Source of the DNA: Shimia isoporae
GTDB taxonomy: Bacteria > Pseudomonadota > Alphaproteobacteria > Rhodobacterales > Rhodobacteraceae
Assembly: GCF_004346865.1 (NCBI RefSeq)
Contig: NZ_SMGR01000002.1
Span: forward strand, 62,001 to 126,000
Length of the DNA stretch: 64,000 bases
Direction: 5' to 3'
In this document: positions 9,308 through 16,966 of the stretch, one piece after another
Numbering within the stretch: position 1 is the stretch's first letter
Layout: each line of letters opens with the position of its first letter
The notes under the pieces: generated by a model
The model's database searches: none
What the model was told of the DNA's origin: nothing
Seen by the model: only the letters and a program-made list of their open reading frames with translations
Translations under genes and position numbers: made by a program

Positions 9308-10186
9308 ATGGAATTGCCCAAAACAGCGCTGCTTGGTGTCGGACTTATGGGTCGCCCGATGGCGCTCAATCTGGCTCATGGCGGGGTGCCGTTGACCGTA
9401 TGGAACCGGAGCGCTGGCAAGTGCGAGGGGCTTGAGGCTGATGGCATAACAATCGCCCCAACTGCAGAGAGTGCCGTTGCCAATGCAGAAGTTGTAATCA
9501 GTATGGTCGCGGACGGCGCCATCACCAAAGCGTTGGTTGAGACCTGTGCGCCAGCGATGGATCGGGACGCCGTGTGGGTGGACATGTCCTCGACCAAACC
9601 CTCGGATGCGCGCGACGTCTCTGCAACTTTGGAAACCGCAGGAATACACTTCGTGGATGCGCCTGTATCCGGTGGCACAAAAGGTGCAGAGGCGGGATCG
9701 CTGGCGATCATGGCAGGGGGCGACACCGGGGTTATCGAACGGATTGCGCCTGTCTTGTCGCTGATGGGACGCCCGGTGCGCGTTGGGCCAACGGGGTCCG
9801 GCCAACTGGCAAAACTCGCCAACCAGGCCATTGTCGCTGTCACCATCGGAGCCGTCGCCGAAGCAATGCTTCTGCTCGAAGAAGGTGGCGCTGACCCCGA
9901 AGCCGTTCGGGATGCCCTTAAAGGCGGATTTGCGGACAGTACAATTCTTCAACAGCACGGCGCACGTATGACCACCCGCAATTTTGATCCGGGAGGATTG
10001 TCGCGGTTACAGCTCAAAGACCTGAACAACGCGCTTGAAGAAGCCTTGTCCCATTCCCTGCACCTTCCGATGACGGAGCAGGTCAGAGCACGCTTTCAGC
10101 GCTACATCGAAGACTTGAGCGGCGGCGAGCGCGACCACAGCGGCCTTTATCAGGAACTGCGTGACCTGAACGGAATGACCCAATGA
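9308..10186 (+). CDS. 3-hydroxyisobutyrate dehydrogenase-family oxidoreductase (first copy)
   Basis: A 292-residue beta-hydroxyacid dehydrogenase. It has the N-terminal dinucleotide motif GVGLMG at residues 10-15, the substrate-loop VDAPVSGGTKGAEAGSL, and the catalytic lysine in GQLAKLANQ. Relatives include tartronate-semialdehyde reductase and L-threonate dehydrogenase. The ATG at 9308 is chosen because GAGGAGGA precedes it at normal spacing; an upstream ATG at 9257 has none. The stop overlaps the DenD-like gene's start by 4 bases, linking it to C4 sugar-acid oxidation. Substrate unproven. Confidence 0.85.
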   Translation: MELPKTALLGVGLMGRPMALNLAHGGVPLTVWNRSAGKCEGLEADGITIAPTAESAVANAEVVISMVADGAITKALVETCAPAMDRDAVWVDMSSTKPSDARDVSATLETAGIHFVDAPVSGGTKGAEAGSLAIMAGGDTGVIERIAPVLSLMGRPVRVGPTGSGQLAKLANQAIVAVTIGAVAEAMLLLEEGGADPEAVRDALKGGFADSTILQQHGARMTTRNFDPGGLSRLQLKDLNNALEEALSHSLHLPMTEQVRARFQRYIEDLSGGERDHSGLYQELRDLNGMTQ

Positions 10187-11148
10187 CGAAAATTCTCATC
10201 CTCGGCGGCGCAGGCATGGTCGGGCGCAAGCTGATTTCACGTCTGGCATCAAATCCAATCACACCGGATCAAGCCATAACCGTGTGCGACATTGTCACGC
10301 CTGACTCCCCATCTGCAGGTGTCACTTATGTCGAAGCATCGCTGACCGACACCGCTGTGCTTCGAAATCTGGTAACGCGACGGCCCGATGTGATCTTTCA
10401 CCTCGCCTCGATTGTTTCTGGCGAAGCGGAGATGGATTTTGACAAAGGGTACGCGCAGAACATGTTTCCGGTCTGGGAGATGCTCGAAGCCATTCGCGCG
10501 ACATCGGCAGAAAGCGCTTATTGCCCGCGTTTGGTGTTCACGTCGTCGATTGCCGTTTTTGGCGGCCCGTTTCCAGATAAGATCGACGACGACTTCCTCT
10601 GCGCGCCGCAAACCAGCTATGGCGCGCAGAAGTTGATATGCGAAACGCTGATTTCGGACTTCAGCCGAAAAGGGTTTGTGGACGGTATTTCCATCAGGCT
10701 TCCAACGATCTGTGTGCGCCCCGGCAAACCAAATCTCGCTGCATCGAGTTTTTTCTCAGGCATCATTCGCGAACCTTTGAACGGTCAGCGCGCAGCGTTG
10801 CCTGTTTCCACCAGCGTACGGCATTGGCACGCGTCACCTCGCTCAGCAGCGGGGTTTCTGACCCATGCAGCGGCTCTGGACACGGCGCTGCTGGGCGGCC
10901 GCAGGGCGCTGAACATGCCGGGGTTAAGCGCCACTGTGGAGGAACAGATTGAAGCGCTGCGAAAAGCCGCCGGTCAGTCGGCTGTCGCCTTGATCGATAA
11001 GGTGCCGGACGCATCAATTGCCAAAATCGTCGATGGCTGGCCGCGTGACTTTGCGCCATCGCGAGCTCTGGAGTTAGGCTTTCAGGCTGAAGAGACGTTT
11101 GACGAAATCGTCTCGGTTTATCTGGAAGAGGACATGCCAAGCGCCTGA
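10183..11148 (+). CDS. denD: NAD-dependent epimerase/dehydratase-fold D-erythronate dehydrogenase
   Basis: A 321-residue extended SDR. It begins with GGAGMVGRKL, has the catalytic YGAQK (Tyr and Lys) after VFTSSIAVFGG, and carries RLPTICVRPGKPN and SGIIREPLNG. These blocks identify the DenD group, which oxidises D-erythronate at C2. Known denD loci also encode a DUF1537 kinase and an isomerase; none is seen here, so the reaction may be embedded in another route. The gene overlaps its upstream partner by 4 bases. Its last 31 bases overlap the convergent GntR gene. Confidence 0.78.
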   Translation: MTKILILGGAGMVGRKLISRLASNPITPDQAITVCDIVTPDSPSAGVTYVEASLTDTAVLRNLVTRRPDVIFHLASIVSGEAEMDFDKGYAQNMFPVWEMLEAIRATSAESAYCPRLVFTSSIAVFGGPFPDKIDDDFLCAPQTSYGAQKLICETLISDFSRKGFVDGISIRLPTICVRPGKPNLAASSFFSGIIREPLNGQRAALPVSTSVRHWHASPRSAAGFLTHAAALDTALLGGRRALNMPGLSATVEEQIEALRKAAGQSAVALIDKVPDASIAKIVDGWPRDFAPSRALELGFQAEETFDEIVSVYLEEDMPSA

Positions 11149-11813
11149 CGCCGCGCTTCAAGGCTGACGGTCAACGGCGCGGTATTTGCGTCCACTAGGC
11201 TTCGCGACAAATGCGCGGTGATACGGTTGCAAACAAGGGCTTCGTCACGGGCCAGCGCGGCGTCGATGATGCCTTGGTGCTGATCAATGTTTTCCGGCAC
11301 AAAAACAAACATCCGATCGGTCGTGATCAGTTGTTGCCGGAACTGTTGATAGACCATTTCGTGCAGGCTGAGCAAAAGCGAAGACCCGCAAGCTTCCAGC
11401 AAGGTCTGGTGGAACTCCAGCTCTGCCTGTGTCCACAAGATCAAGGTTTGGCGATCCGTCGTACCCTCTTCGACCCGTGACTCGATATGGCGCAATTTGT
11501 GGTGGGCGGCGGTGAGGCGGGCCTCCCATCCAAGATCTCCAAAGCGAATCGACAAACAGGCACCTTCGCATTCCAACAGGATACGCATCTGGGTGAGCTC
11601 CTGCTGTAATTGAAGAGAACTGGCAGGCAGACGGAAACCACGCTGCTCCTGAAAATCAACGAGACCGACAGTGGACAAACGAAACAGGGTTTCCCGCATG
11701 GCGCTTGCAGAGCATCCAAGCTCATCGCCAAGTTCTGTAGCCTTAAGCCTTTGTTCCGGCTTGAAATGTCCGTTTACGAGTCGGTCCCGCATGTTTTCAT
11801 AGATGCTCGTCAT
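11118..11813 (-). CDS. GntR-family (FCD) transcriptional regulator, second copy
   Basis: A 231-residue regulator with a winged helix-turn-helix at about residues 5-65 (AMRETLFRLSTVGLV) and a helical FCD domain at about 75-215. It differs clearly from the regulator at 2536, so it is not a recent duplicate. It is divergent from the TRAP operon starting at 12005. The palindrome at 11932 in the gap between them is a likely target of this protein, of the other GntR, or of both. Its 3' end overlaps denD convergently by 31 bases. It probably senses a sugar acid and represses uptake and catabolism. Confidence 0.85.
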   Translation of the reverse strand: MTSIYENMRDRLVNGHFKPEQRLKATELGDELGCSASAMRETLFRLSTVGLVDFQEQRGFRLPASSLQLQQELTQMRILLECEGACLSIRFGDLGWEARLTAAHHKLRHIESRVEEGTTDRQTLILWTQAELEFHQTLLEACGSSLLLSLHEMVYQQFRQQLITTDRMFVFVPENIDQHQGIIDAALARDEALVCNRITAHLSRSLVDANTAPLTVSLEARRQALGMSSSR

Positions 11814-11931
11814 CCGAATTCACGCGCCTCCGACATATGGTCCAACCAAAAATAATTTCGTGGTTCGAATAAAATCTCAAAATTTTCGATATTTCAACTA
11901 TTTTGTTGCCTCACCCTAGGTCACTGGCTAG

Positions 11932-11946
11932 TTTGGTCATACCAAA
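11932..11946. promoter_or_regulatory. Palindromic operator upstream of the TRAP operon
   Basis: TTTGGTCATACCAAA is a perfect inverted repeat with a 3-base centre, 58 bases before the binding-protein gene. It shares the GTCATACCAAA core with the site at 3369 and GTCATAC with that at 3294, both beside the other GntR gene. This suggests one regulator controls both the dehydratase operon and the transporter. Confidence 0.65.
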
Positions 11947-12004
11947 ATACATCAACGGCAAACCGTTGGGACAAGACTGACAGATCTAAGGGAGGAAAAG
12001 ATCT

Positions 12005-13018
12005 ATGAAGGCCAATAAACTGCTCGCGGCAGCCGCCGCTCTGACCATCGGAGCGTCTGCCCTGTCCGCACAGACCACACTGCGCATTCAGACGCACTTC
12101 TCGCCGGAAACCCTGTCCGGCCAGCTCGCGGAAAAATACGTCAACGACGTGATGGAAATGTCCAACGGCGAAATCCAGATCGAGATGTTCTATTCGTCCT
12201 CGGTTGTGAAATCGGCGGAAACCTTTGACGCAGCTGCAACCGGTATTCTGGATTGCGACATGACCGGCGGCGCCTACCAGACCGGTAAAAACCCGGCGTT
12301 CCAGTTCACTGGCGACCTGATGGGCGGCTATGCCAACCCATATCAGCAGATGGCGTGGTTGCTGCACGGCGACGGCCGCGCAGCTGTGGACACGCTCTAC
12401 AAACAGCACAACATGAGCTTTGTTGGCTGGTGGATCCCCGGTCCGGAATCGCTGTCATCGACCCGTCCGATCCGTGGCGTGGAAGACTTCAAAGACTGGA
12501 AATTCCGTTCGCCTCCGGGTCTCGCCACCAAGGTTTTCGCGAACCTCGGCGCATCCCCGATCGTGATGGACTTCAACGAGATCTTCACCGCGCTTGAAAC
12601 CGGCATCATCGATGGCGCCGACGCCGCGAACCTGACCAACAACATTGGTCTGGGTCTTTATGACATCGCCAAGCACACCAACTTCCCTGGTTTCCACTCG
12701 ATGCCGGCTGACCACCTGGCCTGCCGCACCGACATCTGGGAGGCGATGCCTGCGCATCACCGCAAGATCATGGAAGTGGCCATGGACAGCCTCGCGCTGC
12801 ACAACGCCACCATCAACGAGGTCAAGAACGCCCAGAACGCAAAGGTTCTGCGTGAAAAAGGCGTAAACCTCTACGAATGGTCTCCTGAAGAGCTCGCCAA
12901 GTTCCGCGCCGCTGTGAAAGCCGGCTGGGAAGAGTTTGCGACCACACCGGAAGCGAAGGCTCTGCTCCAAAGCCACATCGACTTCCTGGTAGGCATGGGC
13001 GCGATGTCTGCGGACTGA
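12005..13018 (+). CDS. TRAP transporter substrate-binding protein, DctP family
   Basis: A 337-residue periplasmic binding protein with a signal peptide (about residues 1-22, LSAQ cleavage region). DctP landmarks are present: the early SPETLSGQLAEKYVNDV, the central PTR-like PIRGVEDFKDWKFRSPPG (its arginine normally holds a substrate carboxylate) and FNEIFTALETGIIDGAD. A strong GGGAGGA precedes the ATG. It heads the operon with an enolase-superfamily dehydratase and the two membrane subunits, so it most likely delivers a sugar acid. A GC-rich hairpin follows it. Confidence 0.92.
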   Translation: MKANKLLAAAAALTIGASALSAQTTLRIQTHFSPETLSGQLAEKYVNDVMEMSNGEIQIEMFYSSSVVKSAETFDAAATGILDCDMTGGAYQTGKNPAFQFTGDLMGGYANPYQQMAWLLHGDGRAAVDTLYKQHNMSFVGWWIPGPESLSSTRPIRGVEDFKDWKFRSPPGLATKVFANLGASPIVMDFNEIFTALETGIIDGADAANLTNNIGLGLYDIAKHTNFPGFHSMPADHLACRTDIWEAMPAHHRKIMEVAMDSLALHNATINEVKNAQNAKVLREKGVNLYEWSPEELAKFRAAVKAGWEEFATTPEAKALLQSHIDFLVGMGAMSAD

Positions 13019-13035
13019 TCGCGCTGCCTCCCTGT

Positions 13036-13062
13036 TGTCGGCCGCCCCCCTCGCGGCCGACA
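13036..13062 (+). terminator. GC-rich hairpin after the TRAP binding-protein gene
   Basis: A 10-bp stem, TGTCGGCCGC paired with GCGGCCGACA, with a 7-base loop, 17 bases after the stop. No T-run follows, so it is more likely an mRNA-stabilising or partial-termination element that keeps binding protein in excess of downstream products. Confidence 0.55.
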
Positions 13063-13093
13063 GCAATCCCGCAGTCAACCTGCTGTTATCCCA

Positions 13094-14260
13094 ATGAAAA
13101 TCACCAAAATCACCAGCCACGTCCTGCAATATGACATGCCGGAGGTGCTGGGATACTCGCAACAATATTACGACAAGCGCAGCGCGCATCTGGTCGAAGT
13201 CACCACCGACGAAGGCGTGACAGGCTGGGGCGAGTGCTTTGGACCGGGCAATGTGGCTCTGGCCAACAAGGCGATTGTCGAAACAGTGATCCAGCCGCTG
13301 GTGATTGGTATGGATCCGCTGGATCGGGATGTGATCTGGCACAAGGTTTATAATCTGCTGCGCGACCACGGCCAAAAAGGCATGCCTCTGCAATCGTTGT
13401 CGGGGGTGGATATCGCACTTTGGGACATTGCCGGCAAAATCGCCGGTTTGCCCGTGTCCCAGATGATCGGCGGACGCCACCGCGAAGATGTCCCGGTCTA
13501 TGGCTATGGAATGATGCTGCGTCCCGAGCCGTTTGAAACGCTCCGCAGCCGCTTTGTGGACGAAGCCGCCGCGATCCGCGACGCCGGCTTCGCGGCGACA
13601 AAAATGAAAGTCGGCCTTGGCCCCAAAGAAGACCTCGCGCTGGCAGCGGCCGTTCGTGAGGGCGTCGGTCCGACGTTCCGGTTCATGGTCGACGCCAACC
13701 ACTGCTACACGACAAGCGACGCGCTTTACGTCGGACACGGATTGGAGGAGCTGGAGGCTTACTGGTTTGAAGAACCCGTCGCGCCTGAAGATCTGGACGG
13801 GTATCGCGAGTTACGTGCTCAGCTGAAAATCAACATTTCCGGGGGCGAGGCCGAATTCAACCGTTGGGGTTGGCGATCACTCCTTGAGGCCCGCGCGCTG
13901 GACATCGCCCAGCCCGAAGTCTGCGCACTGGGCGGGATCAGCGAATACTTGCGGGTACTTGCGCTTTGTCACGCGCATTTCACACCTGTGATCAATCACG
14001 TCTGGGGCAGTGCAGTCGCAGTGGCGACAAACCTGCAACTGCTGGCGGCCATGCCACCTCTACCGGGCGGACTGCACCCTTGGGAACCAATGCTGGAGTT
14101 TGATACCACGGACAATAAATTCCGTGACAACCTCCTGCAAGAACCGCTCAATATTCAGCAGCAAGTCAAAGACAACAACGGTCGGGTCAAAATCCCGACA
14201 GGGCCCGGGATCGGTGTGACTCCGGATCGGGCCTTCATAGAACACTACAAAGTGGCATAA
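13094..14260 (+). CDS. Enolase-superfamily acid-sugar dehydratase, second copy
   Basis: A 388-residue mandelate racemase-type enzyme. It shows KMK at 170-172, metal ligands Asp200 (MVDAN), Glu226 (WFEEP) and Glu252 (GGE), and a terminal catalytic histidine at His302 (NHVWGSA). The longer C-terminus with MPPLPGGLHPWEPMLEFD differs from the enzyme at 3450, so the two probably act on different acids. It lies between the TRAP binding protein and the TRAP membrane subunits, which implies that its substrate is the imported acid. Galactarate-, glucarate-, gluconate- and tartrate-type dehydratases are all possible. Confidence 0.85.
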   Translation: MKITKITSHVLQYDMPEVLGYSQQYYDKRSAHLVEVTTDEGVTGWGECFGPGNVALANKAIVETVIQPLVIGMDPLDRDVIWHKVYNLLRDHGQKGMPLQSLSGVDIALWDIAGKIAGLPVSQMIGGRHREDVPVYGYGMMLRPEPFETLRSRFVDEAAAIRDAGFAATKMKVGLGPKEDLALAAAVREGVGPTFRFMVDANHCYTTSDALYVGHGLEELEAYWFEEPVAPEDLDGYRELRAQLKINISGGEAEFNRWGWRSLLEARALDIAQPEVCALGGISEYLRVLALCHAHFTPVINHVWGSAVAVATNLQLLAAMPPLPGGLHPWEPMLEFDTTDNKFRDNLLQEPLNIQQQVKDNNGRVKIPTGPGIGVTPDRAFIEHYKVA

Positions 14261-14275
14261 CGCGGGGAGGGCGTC

Positions 14276-15148
14276 GTGACAGACACAGCAGAGAGATCAC
14301 CGATCATATCCACGGGGGCGCTGATCGAGTGGATTGTTCCGTTCGCGTTTCTATTGTGCGCAGGTTGGGCCGTCTGGCACACCCCCGCCTACATTCTGAG
14401 CTTTATCCCGCCGGCAAACGAAAGCCTTCTGGAGCAGATGAGCCAGCTTCACTACCGCAAGGATGTGACGCCTGACATGCCCGCTCTGTTTGGCGGCTAC
14501 GCCGATATTCTGGACTGGCTGTCTCTGGTTCTGTTGCCAATTATCTTTGTCATCGGTGTGCGTACCGTGCGGATCGCGCCAATGGAATTTCAGGACTGGA
14601 GAAAAATCGACAAGATCGCGATTTTTGTGGGCCGGATCACAATGATCCTGATCATCTCGATGACGCTGGTCATGCTTTACGAGGTTTTCCTGCGCTATGC
14701 GATCGAAGCGCCGACCCTATGGGCAAACGAACTCACGCTCTGGCTTGGCGGTTATCTGTTTCTGCTATCCGGTCTGTATGCCATGCAACAGCGCTGCCAT
14801 ATCCGGATATTTCTTCTCTATGACGTCGTACCACGGTGGATGCAGCGCACCTTCGATGTGCTTGGTGCCTTGCTGATTTGTGTGTTCGCCGTGTTCCTGA
14901 TTTTCGGCAGCTACAAACAGGTCTTTGTGACAAAATTCTACAGATGGGAAATGTTCGGCACGGCTTTTGATCCACCCATTCCGGCGACCGTGCAACCCAC
15001 CATCCTGATCGTGGTCGCTTTGATTGCCATACAGGCAGTGATCAACGTGATCTCGGACTGGAACCTCGAACCGGTGACCCATTCGGCAGCGGATGACATC
15101 GACGAGGATGAACTTGAAATGATCAAGAAAAGCGTGGGGTCTGACTGA
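14276..15148 (+). CDS. TRAP transporter small membrane subunit, DctQ type (extended)
   Basis: A 290-residue membrane protein starting at a GTG after GGGGAGGG. The core four-helix DctQ domain spans about residues 115-270 (MLYEVFLRYAIEAPTLWANE is the conserved part). An extra N-terminal region of roughly 100 residues with two further hydrophobic segments makes it longer than the usual 160-200 residues. Acidic residues crowd the C-terminus. Its stop overlaps the large-subunit start by one base. It forms the membrane complex with DctM. Confidence 0.87.
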   Translation: MTDTAERSPIISTGALIEWIVPFAFLLCAGWAVWHTPAYILSFIPPANESLLEQMSQLHYRKDVTPDMPALFGGYADILDWLSLVLLPIIFVIGVRTVRIAPMEFQDWRKIDKIAIFVGRITMILIISMTLVMLYEVFLRYAIEAPTLWANELTLWLGGYLFLLSGLYAMQQRCHIRIFLLYDVVPRWMQRTFDVLGALLICVFAVFLIFGSYKQVFVTKFYRWEMFGTAFDPPIPATVQPTILIVVALIAIQAVINVISDWNLEPVTHSAADDIDEDELEMIKKSVGSD

Positions 15149-16953
15149 TGGATATCGGCACTATTTCCATAATCGTAGTCTTCGGACTTATCGTTTTGCT
15201 GGCGATTGGCATGCCGCTTGGGTTTGCCTCGGCCGTGTTGGCCTTGCTGGTGATGATCCTCAAGTTCGAGCCTACTCTGCTGATGGCGCCCTGGACCTTT
15301 GGGGAAGGGCTTTTAACAGGAAGGCCCGGGACAGGGCCGCTTTATATTCTGACGCAGAAAATATTTGATCTGATGACGGAATACGTCCTGCTATCAGTGC
15401 CCTTGTTCATCTTCATGGCAGCCTTGCTGGAACGCTCCGGCGTCGCCAAACAGATGTATGACTCGCTCGACTTCTGGCTCAGCAGGGTCCGTGGCGGTGT
15501 TGCAATCGTGACCTCGCTCATGGCGGTGATCATGGCTGCAATGTCCGGTATCATCGGCGGCGAAGTGGTTCTTCTCGGCCTGATTGCGCTGCCGCAGATG
15601 TTGCGCTTGGGCTATAATCAGAACCTCGCCATCGGGACGATTTGTGCCTCCGGCTCTCTCGGCACCATGATCCCGCCTTCGATCGTTCTGATTATCTACG
15701 GGCTGATCACGGAAACCTCGATCAAGGCGCTGTTTACCGGTGCGTTCGTGCCCGGCTTCATGTTGGCCAGCTTCATCATCATGTACATTGTCGTCCGCAC
15801 CCAGCTGCGCCCGCAGGATGCCCCCCTGCCTGAACCGCAGCCGGGTGATCCGACAGGCCTGCAAAAACTTGGCCTGTTTGGCGCATTCCTGTGCGTGCTT
15901 GGGTCAGGCTTTGGCGCGCTCCTGTTCCTGAGAGCGCTGTATTTCACGGTGACGGGCATCAACGCGAACCCCGATCTGGTAGACGAACCAATCAAGCTCG
16001 GGATGACCTATCACTTGCTGCCCTTGGCGATCTTCTCGATTGGCGCTGCAGTGGTCGCTCTGTTTGTCTTTGGCAAGGAACGCACCGCCACAGGTTGGGA
16101 ACATGGCAAGGGTCTTGTGCCACCATTCACCGTGATCGGTGTTGTGCTTGGCTCCATCTATGGCGGGATTACCGGCATCACAGAGGCAGCAGGCATGGGA
16201 GCGCTGGCAGTGTTCCTGATTTCCGTCGCGTTGGAAAAGTCCTTTGACGAATGGAAAGCCTTCTTTGTCACGCATCGCACCAAAGCGGTCATTGTTATCG
16301 CCGGAACAATTGTGGCTGCAGTTGTGTTGCCAATGTTGATCGGCATCGGCGACAAGCTGATCGCAGGCTGGGTCATTATGTTGATTGTGATCGGATACTG
16401 GCTGATGCGGGCGCCTGGCAAAGTCGAGCTTGTCTGGGACAGCCTGATGCGTACCCTGCGCTCGACCGGCACGATCATCTGGGTCACCATCGGCGCAGCT
16501 GCACTGGCAGGAGCTTACACGCTGGCTGGCGGTCCCAACTATATCGCGAACATGATCGTTGGCAGTGAAATGCCCACAATGCTGGTGCTTTTGACGATGA
16601 TGGTCATTCTGCTCTTTATGGGGGCTTTCATGGATTGGGTCGGGATCGTTCTTTTGATCATTCCCGTTTTCCTGCCAATCGTGAAACGCCTGCCAATCGA
16701 GGAAATCGGTTTTATAGGGCAGTTGTCGCCACAGCATGTGTCGATCTGGTTCGGGGTTCTGTTCTGTATGAACATGCAGGTCAGTTTCCTGTCGCCGCCC
16801 TTTGGTCCAGCGGCCTTCTACCTGAAATCCGTAGCCCCGCCCCACATCTCTCTGACCGATATCTTCAAAGGCTTCCTGCCCTTTATCGGCATTCAGATGC
16901 TGGCTCTGTCGGTGCTGTTGATCTGGCCTAACATCGTCACCCTCTTGCTCTGA
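15148..16953 (+). CDS. TRAP transporter large membrane subunit, DctM type (extended)
   Basis: A 601-residue multi-pass protein of the ion transporter superfamily and the sodium-coupled translocation subunit. DctM landmarks include GMPLGFASAVLALLVM at the start, LERSGVAKQMYDSL, GEVVLLGLIALPQMLRLGY, SGSLGTMIPPSIVLIIYG and the late FLSPPFGPAAFYL. At 601 residues it exceeds the usual 430. The excess is a central insert (about residues 225-400) carrying several more hydrophobic helices, matched by the long DctQ. This enlarged type is known in marine bacteria. Confidence 0.9.
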   Translation: MDIGTISIIVVFGLIVLLAIGMPLGFASAVLALLVMILKFEPTLLMAPWTFGEGLLTGRPGTGPLYILTQKIFDLMTEYVLLSVPLFIFMAALLERSGVAKQMYDSLDFWLSRVRGGVAIVTSLMAVIMAAMSGIIGGEVVLLGLIALPQMLRLGYNQNLAIGTICASGSLGTMIPPSIVLIIYGLITETSIKALFTGAFVPGFMLASFIIMYIVVRTQLRPQDAPLPEPQPGDPTGLQKLGLFGAFLCVLGSGFGALLFLRALYFTVTGINANPDLVDEPIKLGMTYHLLPLAIFSIGAAVVALFVFGKERTATGWEHGKGLVPPFTVIGVVLGSIYGGITGITEAAGMGALAVFLISVALEKSFDEWKAFFVTHRTKAVIVIAGTIVAAVVLPMLIGIGDKLIAGWVIMLIVIGYWLMRAPGKVELVWDSLMRTLRSTGTIIWVTIGAAALAGAYTLAGGPNYIANMIVGSEMPTMLVLLTMMVILLFMGAFMDWVGIVLLIIPVFLPIVKRLPIEEIGFIGQLSPQHVSIWFGVLFCMNMQVSFLSPPFGPAAFYLKSVAPPHISLTDIFKGFLPFIGIQMLALSVLLIWPNIVTLLL

Positions 16954-16966
16954 AGGAAACAGCGGC

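Noticed and set aside
12455-13738. 427-codon minus-strand open frame
   Set aside because: It lies antisense to the TRAP binding-protein and enolase-superfamily genes, has no family motif and a His/Arg-rich composition typical of a mirror frame in GC-rich DNA.
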